From Physcomitrium patens (lineage: Eukaryota; Streptophyta; Bryopsida; Funariales; Funariaceae): DNA of 64,000 bases. Position 1 is the first letter of the stretch. Each line of letters opens with the position of its first letter. Shown here one piece after another: positions 38,085 through 51,100 of the stretch. The notes beneath the pieces were generated by a model. It was not told where the DNA came from and ran no database searches. It saw nothing but the letters and a program-made list of their open reading frames with translations. Position numbers and translations under genes: made by a program. The stretch lies in the NCBI RefSeq assembly GCF_000002425.4, contig NC_037266.1, positions 9,958,500 to 10,022,499 of the forward strand, read 5' to 3'.

Positions 38085-39540
38085 ACTGATAACAGCGATC
38101 AATTTCTAAACGTGAGTACTTAATCCTTGTCGCAGAATATTCACAAGAATCCGTCAAATATTTCCTCCAGAGTTTTATAGCTCTTATTCAAACTCCTCTA
38201 TTTTTATTTAGCTTGTGCTCTTAGGACAGTAAACCGTTATTCGAGGTCTAGTTACATGTCGACGTTGTAGACCACATCTTCCATGTGTCAACTTCTGTAC
38301 TCGGCTACAGGTGCACTAAATATACCCTGGGTACAGGTCTGTGGTTCACTCGTTTTGCGGTTGTGGTGTGCATTCGTACTTTCGACTCCATTGAAAGGAA
38401 ATGTTAGTCCTGACTGTCGACACGGCCGTTTTTTGGTTTGCAGAAAGTGACCCTGCTAATGTGACTTTGAAGCTGAGCATGACTGATTATTCGTGGGTGA
38501 AGCTGTTGGCGCACCCACATTCATGACGGGAAGGTTGCACCTTATTTTGTTTGGGTACCTTATTGTCACTTGTACCGACTGTCTTCTGTGCGGTTTATTC
38601 TGCCTTGAGTGGGGGTAGTTTCTTCACGTGCTATGAACGCAGGCATCAAGTACCTCCAAAACGCAGTCAGCCGTTATCTCGACCAGTGATTATTTTTCTG
38701 GATGTTTCTTGATCCGATCCCTTGGTGGAGCTTTGAGAGGATTCTCAAGATTAAATTTCTGAGACACGGTGTTTTTATCTGTTAATATATCTGCGAGGGC
38801 GAACGAGCTGTGCTCCACTGCTTACTACAGCTAGACTTGCAGGACCATACTTGTCATCTCCGTCCATAGTTTGCTTTAAACTGTCTAGTCAACTCTTCTG
38901 GGAAAAGGCAGTCTTTGATGCAACCAAGTCTACCTCGAAGATAGTTTCATGTAGTGGAGGTCCCTTTCGTTTGGAAGGCGTAGGCCTGGGGATGTGAAAT
39001 GTTTGTGACTTTAGTGTGTGCCATTTCCTGTTGGCATAGAGAAAATATCAAAACTCTAATCCAATGGATAAAATCTGCTATTTTGCAACATGATAAACTG
39101 ATTCGAAGAGCTTTACGATTTATGTTCCAGATCTTCTCTTCTCTAGCAAAATTCTTCTGTAATCAGTGGACCTGTGATTGTTATTGTTTACTTGACATGG
39201 GCAACTTGTGGTTTACTTGTTTCTGCATTATTTCTATTGTTATGACATAATGGAGCTGTATCACGTAGTTGTCGCAAGCATGGTTGGGTTTTCTTGTATT
39301 ATGAGGGAAAATGTGGTTCTATTCTCAAGAGATAAACAGTGATTGATTTGCGAAGGGGAAGGCTCTCACAACCTGTCTCGGGTCTGTAAACGTGCGAGTA
39401 GGCATCACCGATGGAAAGATAGAGAATCATTCCGAAATGTAAAAGCATTGGATTAGAACACAGTGTAGCATTCAGCTTGACATTTGGGTTAACTCTGTCA
39501 ACCTTCTAATGGGAAGAAATAAGCGAGATTTGAACTTTAC
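38085..39540 (+). other. 3'UTR and downstream region of the RIN4-like gene
   Basis: Balanced-GC, T-rich sequence without a recognisable coding region, consistent with a long 3'UTR. The open frame at 38999-39250 has no family features. Confidence 0.4.
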
Positions 39541-40626
39541 ATAATGTATTTTTAATAGTTAGCATCAATTTCATTGAACATGTCTATGAAACAACATACA
39601 CATCAAGAAGTGATTGATGATGGATACAAGAAGAATCATAATACTAATAAAAGACTTAAAACAAGAGTGCGTGAAATTACCAGGATAAACTATGAGATAG
39701 ATGGAAACAATATATCACCACTTTTAATTTTTTATGAATTTAATCAAACATTTAGTGAGTTATTGCAACTGATTTCATCATATTTCAACTAAATAGTTAC
39801 ATAAATCATCTTTTATAGAAAACAATGTCAATTTTCATGTTTTTTTGTCTTGACATTTCTTATGTTTATAACTCTAATTATGAAACACCATATCCTTAAG
39901 GGCATAACACTATATTTATATTTGATTATTTATTTCTATATGTGTCATTCATACTATTGTAGATATAGTCTCATTTGTATTGTGCCCATACTTTAAATGA
40001 TTTACATTCTTGCTAATGAATCCAAAGATGAGGATTTATGATTATCATAAACAATGATTTCAATTATAAATTATATCTTCATTCTTTGATAACAATAATG
40101 TCAATTCATTTAATTTTGTGGTCCTTGAAAACATAACTACATCCAAAGATTTTCAAATATTCTCTGTGGCAAATAAATGTGACAATGTTAAAATTTAAAC
40201 CAAAATATTTTTTTAAAATTTAGTTTTTAAAAACCATCTATTAATAATTTTTATATTCCCAAAATTTAAAAATACAAACAATTATGTTAGTAAACTATTC
40301 ATTCATTTCTGGTGTGGATTCATGCAAAAGTAACGATTATTCTCACAATACAGACTTACAAGAATGGCCATGGTTTGATATATGAGGCAAACCAGGTTCT
40401 GTAGATTTCACCGAATTAAGTGCACTAAAAAAACCAAATTAAATTAAATGGAGCGTAGTGAATAACGACAATTAACTAAAACTCCACGAACAGGAAAGAG
40501 AATACTGCTACAGACCCGGTATGGGTTTCACCCCGGATGAATTATCTTTCATCCGTTAATAAGGATGAGAAATATGCAATTGTCATCCAATTTCCAGGGC
40601 AGGATGCCTATGGCCGCGAGCCGCGG
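39541..40626. other. AT-rich intergenic DNA
   Basis: No gene recognised. A short open frame at 39574-39792 is AT-driven and probably chance or transposon debris. Confidence 0.45.
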
Positions 40627-41315
40627 TCACGACAAAGACGCGATGGGGCTGCGTGCGGCGGACCAGGCGTCGTAGTCGTCGATGATGCCCTGAAGGACCG
40701 CGGCCTCCATGGCGCCGAGGATGCAGTCCACCACTTCGTTGCCCACGCTCGTCACTAACCCCTCCAGGATCAGCGACAGCGGCGGAGGGAGATTCACAGC
40801 CACGCCCAGGTTAACCCATCCTTTGAAGTCCCATTCATCGGAGATGGTGCTGGGAGGGAACACTCGCAACTCACCGTGGAGAGAGAGCCTGAGGTCTAGG
40901 TTGCGGAACTGATCCGGAAGGCCGGTGACGTCGAGGATTACCTTGTTGGAGTCGATGATGAGGACACCGTTGTCATGCACTACTCTGCTAGACGTGAAAA
41001 GACAAGATAAGCGTTGGGAGAATCGGGCAGGGTAGTGAGAGTTGGGTGAGTGATAGAGGAGGTAAGAGAGGGGTAGAGCCCGCTGGGGGGCGTTAGGCAG
41101 CGAGCCAGCTTAGAGGTAGGACGGACCTGACATAGGTATATGGTGTGGCGGAGAAATTGAAGAAGGTGATTTTGAGAAGAAGGGCTTGCCATCCTAAATT
41201 GCCCAGGTACTTGATCCGGGCTGAATCCAAGAAAGTCATTTTGACCATCCTCTTGGTTTCCTTGAAGTACTCTCCTAGTAGCAGCAGTTGCTTCTCTTTG
41301 AAGGATATGGACACC
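40627..41315 (-). CDS. DUF1997-like protein, 3' exons only; join on minus strand 41127-41315, 40627-40984
   Basis: Two exons join in phase (donor GTCAG|GTCCGT, acceptor CTAGCAG|AGTAGTG). They encode about 182 residues with the flow of plant and cyanobacterial DUF1997 proteins. There is a hydrophobic strand-rich part (ITFFNFSATPYTYVRVVHDN), a central FKGWVNLGVAVNLPPPLSLI segment, and a helical end (GNEVVDCILGAMEA) closing with DYDAW. Function is unknown; plant members are often plastid-targeted. The first exon starts right after a CTTCATAG acceptor at 41316-41323 in phase 2, so at least one upstream exon is missing from this call. Immediately upstream lies a Ty1/copia fragment, within or replacing the intron. 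I could not find a matching N-terminal exon up to 45 kb, so it may be a broken gene. Family assignment is moderate, from memory of the pattern. Confidence 0.55.
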
Positions 41316-41330
41316 CTATGAAGAACACAA

Positions 41331-42256
41331 GTAGTATTGGAGGATCAAGGTATTTTTTCACTTTCATTCATGATTATTGAAAAAAGATTTGGATCTACAT
41401 TCTTAAAGCCAAGAGTGAATGCTTTTGGAGCTTTAAAGAGTTTAAAGCACTTGTTGAGAAACAAAGTGAATGTAAGAGCAAGGTGCTGTGTACGGATGGT
41501 GAGTACATGTCTAAGTAATTTGATGTTTATTTGAAGAATGAAGGAATTGCTAGACAAACTACAACTCCATATACTCCACAACAAAATGGTGTTGCTGAAA
41601 GGGCAAATGGAACCATTGTAGAGATGGCAAGGAGCATGCTTCATGTACAAAACCTTAGCTATGAGTTTTGGATGGAAGTTGTGGTGAATATAGTGTATAC
41701 AAGAAATAGGTGTCCAATAAGTGCTCTTGCATCAATGACACCACAAGAAACTTGGAGTGGAAGACAACCTTGTATTTCCTATGTGAGGACCTTTGGTTGC
41801 ATTGCATATGCAAAAACACGAGATTGTATAAGGTCCAAACTTGATGTAAAAGTACAAAGTGTGTGTTTCTTGGTTATTGTGAAGGTACTAAGGCATATAG
41901 GCTAATGTGCTTGAGGTGTTTGAGGTTCTAGGTGGTAACTAGGTTAAGAAGAATTTAAGATTTAGTTGGATGTAGCTAAGAAGGATGAAAATGACTATAA
42001 ATAAACACTCTAATTATAAGTAAAGAATTAAGAGTGTTGGAAGTGAGAGTCATCTTAGTCCACACTTCTATTGGGTACAACATTGTTGATGCTAAGTGTT
42101 GTGACTTCTATTTTTTTTTTTTTTTTTTTTCAATAAAAAACACAAAAAAAATAGCCCACTATTGTGATTACTATTCAATAATTCACATGCTTGTGTGGCT
42201 TTATCAATCAAATTTTATCAATGAAACTTGTTGCTTGTCAAAAACTATTCCTTACA
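41331..42256 (+). mobile_element. Ty1/copia fragment: integrase C-terminal part and likely 3' LTR
   Basis: Frameshifted copia integrase is readable: LSFMIIEKRF and a degenerate TDGGEY region at about 41345-41510, then YTPQQNGVAERANGTIVEMA and ETWSGRQP...FGCIAYAKT at 41531-41840. The direction is plus, opposite to the host DUF1997-like exons. TGTTGG at 42035 and CTTACA at 42256 could bound a short 3' LTR, which holds a T run of about 22 near 42110-42131. It starts some 15 bases from the splice acceptor of the adjoining gene. Integrase identity is secure; the ends are tentative. Confidence 0.8.
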
Positions 42257-43054
42257 ATGGATGGCAATCTTGGAGTGATCTTGTTTTGAGGAATTAGGTA
42301 AGGTAGCCCACCATGGAGATTGAACACAGATCAAAGAAGCATTGATATTTTTTTGCAGCATTGCAATATATAGGAGTGGAAAAGAATTCAAACCGAATTT
42401 CAAGATGAAGACACACTCAAAATCTAAAGTTCAGCTCAGAAACCCACTGAACTGGACGCTACTACCTTCCGAATCACATCCTGAGTTTCTCAAAATTGGA
42501 GAATGCCACTAGCAACAGTTGACCAGCAAGCTTACCAGTGCCGTGGATTTCGTAGTCGTGCTCGAGTCAGCTTTGTTTTCTCATGCAGAAGCAAGCTGTT
42601 TTTTTTAGCAGCGCAGTCAATGCCTCCAAATACGAGAGCAATGATCCTTACGAGCTTGCCGAGAACAGCAAGAGTCAAACAACATGTTTGACATATAAGT
42701 TGCGCACGACAGGAATTGTAGCCAATTTGGAAGTTAAAGTACTAACCCTTGCTGTAAATCGGTTCGAAGTGCTGAACTAGCAAAATTACTATTGAGGAAT
42801 GACAGCCCAGGAGGTCAGGGACTGCTTTGGTCGAACTGGTGTAAGAGGCACTACAACATCCAAAACCCCGAAAAGTTGAATGCGTTGCACTTTTGTAACA
42901 TTTAAACTTCTGAGAGAGGACTACTGACACGTGCCGGCTTAGGAGCCAACTCCAACCTCAGCACACACATGTGTCAAACAACAGTGTTCATGTGTTACGA
43001 GTCGCCGCAGAGGTTGATTGCTACACTGCCGTGTGTTTTGCTTGAAAAACTCAC
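42257..43054. other. Unassigned balanced-GC region
   Basis: Gene-like base composition but no recognised product on either strand. It may hold lost exons or the promoter of the DUF1997-like gene. Confidence 0.3.
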
Positions 43055-43258
43055 CTAAAGAGGGACGTTGTTTAGAGCCTTGGGAGGCAAACCATTTTCA
43101 AACACTGAGAATCTTGTCTTCCTCCTGCTCTCATCGGCACTCACCATAGTAGCAGTGAAACAAACGAAAAGCAACACAATACCCACAGTGTAGCACCATA
43201 AACGGAGGGGAGCAAACTTTTGAGGTATGAGGATGCGAATTGACCACGCGTCCAGCAT
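43055..43258 (-). CDS. Possible small secreted peptide (67 residues), hypothetical
   Basis: An ATG-started frame encodes a basic N-terminus, a hydrophobic stretch (VGIVLLFVCFTATMVSA) with a plausible signal-peptidase site after VSA, and a short mature part (DESRRKTRFSVFENGLPPKA). A GT donor context (TTTAG|GTGAGT) overlaps the stop, so the true gene may be spliced or this may be an exon fragment. I do not recognise a family. It could be chance; codon use and length are not decisive. Confidence 0.3.
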   Translation of the reverse strand: MLDAWSIRILIPQKFAPLRLWCYTVGIVLLFVCFTATMVSADESRRKTRFSVFENGLPPKALNNVPL

Positions 43259-43770
43259 TTATCACATAATTGTTACCGCTGATGATGCGTAGAGTGAAAG
43301 CTAAGAGATAACGTGCACCAAATGACCAACTGCTTCATGGCGTACACTGAAAACCAACAGTGAGTAGAATTAAGAACATGATGTACGGATAGAGAGTAGG
43401 AATACGCAGTGTGGTGTCTATTTTCGAAACATTTTTTTATAGCGTCCGTGTAGTCCATTGTGATCTGAATTTTCAATTCGAAGGTCTCAAACTGATAGTT
43501 AGCGTCTGGAAAGTTTCCTTCGAAATTGACATTGTTTGAAACACCTTGAGTGGATAATTTAAGAAGTAGAATGCCATTTGTAAAAACCGATATTTGTATC
43601 GTCGAGACTTGCAGTCTTCATGAGCATTTTTGAGGTTTTAACCGCACAATGCAGCGAAATGTTATCTACAAGTTGAGCATCTCTATTGATGAGCCAGAAG
43701 CAGGTTTCAGAACATCCACCAGGAAGCACACAAAATAGGAAACTCCTACTGTTTTTTATATAAAGCAATC
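43259..43770 (-). other. Possible exon remnants, unassigned
   Basis: Minus-strand frames here (for example NNVNFEGNFPDANYQFETF near 43440-43540) look protein-like, but I could not join them by clean splice sites or assign them to a family. Confidence 0.25.
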
Positions 43771-44962
43771 CTACCTAGTACCCTTACTCCGCTTCTGTTT
43801 TTCGCCTCTTCCACCTCCCCGTCCAGGATGCCGTATTACTTGAATTGGGCGAACCTGCACATGCGCCACGGTAGCACTGGTTCCGGATGTGGATTGCGCA
43901 GGCGTGCCTTCGCTTCCAGACCCGGACTGCCCGCTTCCCTGCAAAAGGCATCCAGTTTGTTGGAATCAGTGCAAGTTTATCAATTCTCTGGCAATCAGGA
44001 CTCATAACACACTTCACAAGAATTTACCAAGGAAGAGTCGCATAAACCTGGAGTCCAATTTGATTCGTATGGCAATCAATACCAATTGCAAACTAGGCAG
44101 AGAGTCTGGGAATAAGGAAATGTGGGAGACGAGAATTTTCTTACATGGTCACCAGTGAATATGGCCAAGTTGGAGCGATGCCCCAAGGCCTGGAAGTCAC
44201 CAACCTCTGAAGCTCCTCGACCTGCACAACTTCAACGTTGCTAAGAATTTTCATCCCTCTTAGAAGCAGTTTATATTCTTAATCTACTGCACTTGTAGTC
44301 CCCGTATTTTTATTTTTATTTTTATTTGTTTTTGTTTGTTTTTTCTTTTTTCGATAGAGATGAAAGTATCATCTACGTACTTATAGGCTTCACAGAAACT
44401 CATGAACCAAGGTGTGGAAAATGACAGCGAGCACAAAATGTGCTGCGACGTTAAAGGACAACAGTCTTGTCCTCATTAGGTGATTGCCCTGCCCTAGGAT
44501 CACAGCAAAAGCCAAGTCTAACGTGGCTTTGCTAAGATTCCAACTTTATGACTGAATCATTATTTTATCTTTTTGTCGCTGAAGATCATTGATCCACCCA
44601 TTACTTCATGACTTTTCTAGCACTGGCAAGAGTAGAGGAAGACGGGGAAAGGAGCACAAAGAGATATAATATGAACGATTCATGAAATGAAATCCAACTT
44701 AAGGCGAAAACAGGGAAAGAGGGATGCAAAGGCTTCTGTGGGAATATGAAAGTGGAGTCGCACGTGGTTTTTTAATAGGAGGAGCGGATGGTTCTTTTTC
44801 CACTTCGCGCTTTGATTTCTTCACAAGCTCCAGAAGCTCTTGATCACTCTCCAGAGCATTGCTGCTTAGAAGCTCAAGGGCACGGTTGAACACACGCACG
44901 AGATCCTGTGAGCCAGCATACCGTGCACCCATCTCCTTCCCCTTAGTAACGGCATCCCTCAT
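43771..44962 (-). CDS. Unrecognised small basic protein; join on minus strand 44764-44962, 44145-44221, 43771-43938
   Basis: The last two exons join cleanly. The donor after FTGDH (44145, GTAAGA) and the acceptor TTTTGCAG (43939) are in phase 0 and give LAIFTGDH then GSGQSGSGSEGTPAQ. The tail is VQVRPIQVIRHPGRGGGRGEKQ followed by basic residues and a stop. The acceptor GTTGTGCAG precedes RGASEVGDF (44221). An upstream frame starting at 44962 (MRDAVTKGKEMGARYAGS, then a Leu/Glu-rich helix and EPSAPPIKKP) fits in phase through a weak donor CCAC|GTGCGA, giving 147 residues in total. An in-frame stop lies three codons before that ATG. The RGG-like basic end suggests nucleic-acid binding, but no family is recognised. 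The 3' exons are more certain than the first. Confidence 0.5.
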
Positions 44963-45900
44963 CGTGCCTCACGAACTTGACCTAAAGTGCCAGTGTTTCT
45001 CAAGATGGTCGAGTGACCTCTTCAGATACTCTTCCTGCACATTCCAGAAACAAATGCTCGGTGCTCATGAAAATGCACCTTAAGACACATTACAATCCCT
45101 GGTATGCATACACATTCTTCTAGCAGTATGAATGCTGCAAAACATTTACTTGGGCAGACTACAGGGAAGTAACTCAATAGTAGGGTCGCCTCTGTAATGA
45201 AAGTAATTATCTGTTCCGGGACAGAAAGAAGTGAGAGTTAATAAGAAACAAGAATTCTTAGGTTTCAAAATCTTACAAAGCATTGTCGTGATTCTCGTAA
45301 TTCTGAGAGCTTCATCAAAGAGAAATGATACATAACCCAAAATCTCCAATGCAGGAATTCTGAAGTTAATGCAACAACCTCTGCAGCCATGAAATCACAC
45401 TTCAATCAATTGTTATACGATCACCAGCTGATTAATCGAAACGCTACCGAATCTGACATCTTCCATCACATTGGGGATATCAAGTCAACAGTAGCATACA
45501 ATGTTGGCACACCCAAAAGTATGCATACCCAGAAAGACAATCTATCAGCCATCTACTGTTCAGTCGACTTCTCGCTGTCACACGAGCGCACAAACGTCAG
45601 ATTGAGGAGCTGCGCATCGAAAGGGCTGCAGAGCATGCGGCAAAGATGAGACCGAGATGCAGAGAAGGTTTAACATCCAACAAACAAAAGGATTGCCATG
45701 TTTCCGAAACAGTGTCCATTTACCGAACACATTCACCCGAACTTGGTGAAGCCAGAGACCCTCGCAACCATAAGCCAATGTCTACTATGGCTTGAGGTCG
45801 CAGCAATGGCAAAAACACGTAAAAGGGCGCAGTTTGTTGCGAAAAAAGGAAGGAAACGAAAACATATATTTGAACAAAAAAATAAATAATATTTAAAGAA
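44963..45900. other. Upstream/unassigned balanced-GC region
   Basis: On the minus strand, EEYLKRSLDHLEKHWHF (45045-44985) follows a TGTGCAG acceptor-like site and is in frame with the gene below but ends at a TGA. It may be a broken upstream exon or leader. The rest shows no recognised product. Confidence 0.3.
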
Positions 45901-47297
45901 ATTAATAAACTATGGTTGTTTTGTACCAGAATGCTTCAGCAACAGGGGTGTGAAATGTGGATTGAGAAAGTCTCTCCAAGGAATACTCATACCTCAATTT
46001 AGTGGTTCGGTGTCTCATTTTAACACTTTGTAATCACATTGAGGATCCAAAGAAGTCAACATCGTGAGTTAAACTTTGTTTATACTACCAAAGAATGAGG
46101 ATCGGGATATAGAGAATTTATTAAGGGCAAATTACAAAGAATTATCTTTAAAAATGTAATATTTAAAAGAAATAATAGAAATTTGTTGTGTGACTTGTCT
46201 TTATATTGTCAAATCATGTTGAGGTTGTTGGATAATTAAGAATCAACCTCTAAATTAGATTTGGGAAGAATGAACATGTGTAATAGATGATTTTTTTAAA
46301 TATAGAATTTAAAGAGATCTTTTATTCTTTTAAGCATGTATGCTTAATATACTAACCTATAGTTTAAGGGTGAAGAGATTTGCTAAAGAAAATGTAGCCA
46401 AAAGAAAGCCTAAACATAAGATTAGCCTATACAAAAACCTTAAATCTCCAAAACAATATGGTGAATATGAGCAATTAATTAACAATTATTGTGGGACTTT
46501 AAAAGTAGTTACTACAGTGATTTAAACATAAACTTTAAACTTTCTTGATATGAAGCACTTATGTTAAGCTATGCAAGGAGCTTCTAAAGCTTAAACTTTT
46601 AAATTAAAAAATATAAACATAGTTTCAAGGATATTGATTAATTATTTCTTTTAAAATACAACTTCTTAGAGAAAGAAATTTAATAATTAATTTAGTAATG
46701 GCTCTGTAATATATATATATATATATATATATATATGCTTACTTTAAATGATATTATATTCTTTGTTATTTTATGTATGTCATGTATGTTATGTTATGAG
46801 ACAATATAATAGTTAAATAGAATAAAGTAAGTGTTGAAAAATTATTTGATTTGAAATAAAAATAAAATAAAATAAAACTTATGTGTTTTTGGTTTTTTGG
46901 AAGATGTATTTTTTTTTTATTAAAAAAATATATTTATTATTTTATTATACAATAATGGTCAAATATTCTGAAAACAGAGATAGTATAAATCAATATGTAA
47001 AAAAAATCTTAATTTTGGTATTAACTTTGAGTTGTACAATGTACATTCTTATTGTATGTTGTTGGACTTATTGAAAACATAAAAAAACTATGCATAATAT
47101 TAAAGTATTGACAAAATTATTATGGATATAAATTCAAATAAAGAATGAAAATTTAAGTAATATTTATTAAAATTTTGTATTATAAGTAATAAGAAAATTA
47201 AATATTTCTATTTTTTTAATAGAACTCTTGGTTTTGTTACAAATATACAATAAATCATAATAGCAAATACATATTTAGTCTTGTAATTTTTTGTACC

Positions 47298-47340
<43 letters not shown>

Positions 47341-48090
47341 ATCATTCTAAAATTTCTTGTAAGTTTCTTAAACCATTTATTGTTGTTTAATTTTTTTTAA
47401 TCTTCTTAAAAATAATATTAGTTTTTTATGATCATCTAATATCATTCTAAACCTCTTGCATTTTTTTTTAAAAAATAGATTTTTTATATCAATAAGATAT
47501 TTTAAATTTTTTAGAATATTTATTGGAAGCTTTTGTAGAACCTAATTTTCATAATATAAACAATAAGTCTATATAAAAAAAACCTTGGTCTTGCTACTAC
47601 AAGTTTTAAAATAATTAAAGCAATTTATTATTATTTATCTTGTATCTAATGTTCTTTCTAATTTTTATAGTAGTAAGTATTTCTTTTATTAGTATTTTAA
47701 TTTGAACTACGATTTTAAAAAAAAAATTTTGTAAAAAAAAATTAAAAATATCAGATACAAGAATAATAATTTAAAATAATAATTTAAAATAATAAATTTA
47801 AAAATAGTAATTATAATATTATAATTTTATATTTAAATTTCACAAAAAATATATATAACTATAAATAAAAATTCTTATTAGTGTATAAATACTATACAAA
47901 TTAAGTTAAACTAAAAATATAATTTTTGTATCTATTGTAGGTATTCAATTATTTTAATAAATAATTGAGAAATTACTAATATATTTTTAAATATTAAGAT
48001 TTTATTTTATTCAAAGTGATATTCAAAATATAATTTTATTGTACTATGTTTTGGAATTTAAATTTTTTGGACATAATAATGAAATGCAAT

Positions 48091-48131
<41 letters not shown>

Positions 48132-51100
48132 AAGTATTAATGTATGTTTTTTAATTTTAAAATATTTTATTATATTACCAATTATATCGATCAAATATAA
48201 TGAAATAAAAATATAATACTTTAACTTTATTCTTAAATTTAATTAATATATAAATAAATATATAACTTGTAACTTTAGTAACTTCTTTGAATCTAATGCA
48301 AAGATTTAAAGATAAGATTTCTTGTATGTTGGAAAATATAAAATAAATATATAAGATTTTGTTGATGATAATTTTAGAAATATTTTAATTTCAAATTTGA
48401 AATAAGTCTTTTGATGCAAAGAATCATTATTAACTTTAAAAAGTGGGTATCTTAATTTTTAAGAAAAATATTAATCAATAAACTTGATTTTTTTTTTAAA
48501 AGTACACCTATTTTTAAAAAAATTCTACAGTAGACCTCATATTTTAAAAAATCATAAATTATAGTAACTTGTGTCTTTTTGAATGAAAATCTAGTCAATT
48601 AATTTTAAATTTATTTAAATTAAATTATTTAATCAATTAGATACACCTAATTTAAATAATCATTCATCTTTTGCAAGAAATAAGAAAAGAAAAGAAACTT
48701 GCAAAATCTACTTATTTTCACCAATAAAATAATATTTATAATAGGCTTTTAGATATATAAGAACCGTAAAATTTGAATTTAAATTTTATTTCCAGGTCAT
48801 CTCATTTTAAATTACATATACATTATACATAAAAATAATTAAATAAATTTATTCAAATATTCAAATTCTATTTAATTTTGATTCTGTACATAATTTTTTA
48901 TTTAAATTTAAATTTTAAAAATTAATAATTACTTATTAAATACACTTAAAAAGACTATTTGAAAAATTTAAAATATGTCAAACCAATTTTTAAAACATTA
49001 AAAATTTTAAGTCTATTTTTAATGTTGTTTCTAGACTTTTATTATTATTATTCTTTAGTATCATATTTTAAAATAATCGTAAAAAATATTACATAAATTA
49101 ATTTAAATTAAATTATTTTTATTAAAATATTATTATATCTAATTTAAATAATAGGATTAAAAAAGAAAAAAATTGCTTGCCAATTTTGGTTTTTTATAGA
49201 TTCTAATTAAATATCATAAAATGATCTTTAAATTATTAAAGATATTTTTTATGTAACATGGCATTTAGCACCAAATCAAATTGGATGAATGTTATTTAAT
49301 TTAATTTAATGATTTTTTATCAACTTAATATTTTATGTTGATTGACCTTATAAGTGTCATTTAAGACTTGAGGGTTTTAGGTAGAAAAGCCTCATTGACC
49401 TAACATTCTTATTAAGTTGAGTCTTATAAATACTTTTAAGATAGAAAGCTCATTCTTAAATGATTTTTCTTGGATATGGTAACTTAGCCATTAAAAAAAG
49501 TGTAGAGTTTTTTCTATATACTTGGACTCTTAGATTCTTTCTTTGTAGTATGAGAGATAATTTAACTATCGGTGTTTAGATACTTCAACTTTCATTTGAC
49601 AAGAATCATCTCTTTATTAACTTTTGTGGGGTAACAAATGAAAATAAAGTAGGTGATAAAGAATTTTCTCTTCTTCATTTTTTATAGATTGTTATATAAG
49701 AATTATTATTTTATTTCTACAATTTTGTATGTCTTTGGATATTGTCTTGTTGGTTGCTCCTATGGTGCTATAATATAATGCAACACTAAAAGCTAATGAG
49801 ACATGATGCTTGGTTGCAATGCTAAAGGATTGAGGTACTAGAATTAGTGAAAGGATAGTGCACCGCTTTTTATCAAGGTGATAGAAGAAGGAAGGGATGA
49901 CATCTTGGATATCAACCACCATTGCTTACCAGATTGATCCTTATTGCATTTGTACATTACTACTTGATAAGAAACTACTTTTGTTAAATTTTATTAGTTG
50001 GTTGCTTTAGATAATGTTTTTTGCTTTAATTGGTGTATTTTGCCATAACGGATCAGCTTAACAGGGTAAAATTGTATGATTTTTTTTTAAAAATTATTAA
50101 AAAATTATTTGAAATAAAATAAAAAAAAACTAACTATCTATGACAAGATTTAGAATTAACAACAAATCAAATGTGTGATTGAAGTGGATGTATGTACTAA
50201 AACAATTGTTAGTTAGAGAAGTACAACAATGAATGCATGGTTTTGTTTTGTTATGAGGCAAATACTTGTAGACGTTGTGGAAAGCAAAGACAGTCATAAC
50301 AATCTAAACTAAGTGATGCAATCGCATTCACTTGAGTTTTATTACACCAACTTATGAGAGTCATGCAAAGAGATGTTTCTTGCTCCACAAGATTTGTGGA
50401 TGTGATGAAAGTATTTGGATTATGGAATAGAAGTAGAAATAAGTTATTAAATTTAGTAGCATTAGGTTCCAAAAGAAGATTTTTTGCAGGGATAGATACA
50501 AGCTACTTACAACAACAAGTAAAGTCAATCCTATTTCTATTTATTTTATGTTTTCATCTGTTCCTATTTTCATATATAATCTATTATTAGATGAATGATC
50601 ATTGATAAGTTTTTCACCAATTTATAAAAAAAATCAAACAAAATAAAATTGCTTATTATATTAAAAAAATATTATGTATATATATATATATATTGTCCTT
50701 AATTCTTATGCATTAATATTTAGAAATTCATTCTAAGAGCATATAGAATCTAAACTTGACATATTTTTAGTCATTATTATGTAATATTTTTCCAAAAAAG
50801 CAAATATTGTTATATGTTTGACAATTAGATTCATTTAGAAAATTGAATTAGTATTTATTTAATTTTATTTTTTTCCATTATAAGTTTTAATCTTTTTTTT
50901 ATATATATTTTATATTTTGAACCTTGGTGCAATCTTATTTTATTGATACTAGTTTTGCAACTTATGACCATTAATTACAAATAAGTATCACTTACTTTGA
51001 TTCACTTACAAATTCTAAATATATATTGTTGGAATAATGATGCATTTTGGATTTTGTCTTTAATACCTTCTTTTAGTTGTGAGCATTATTGTTGGAGGTT

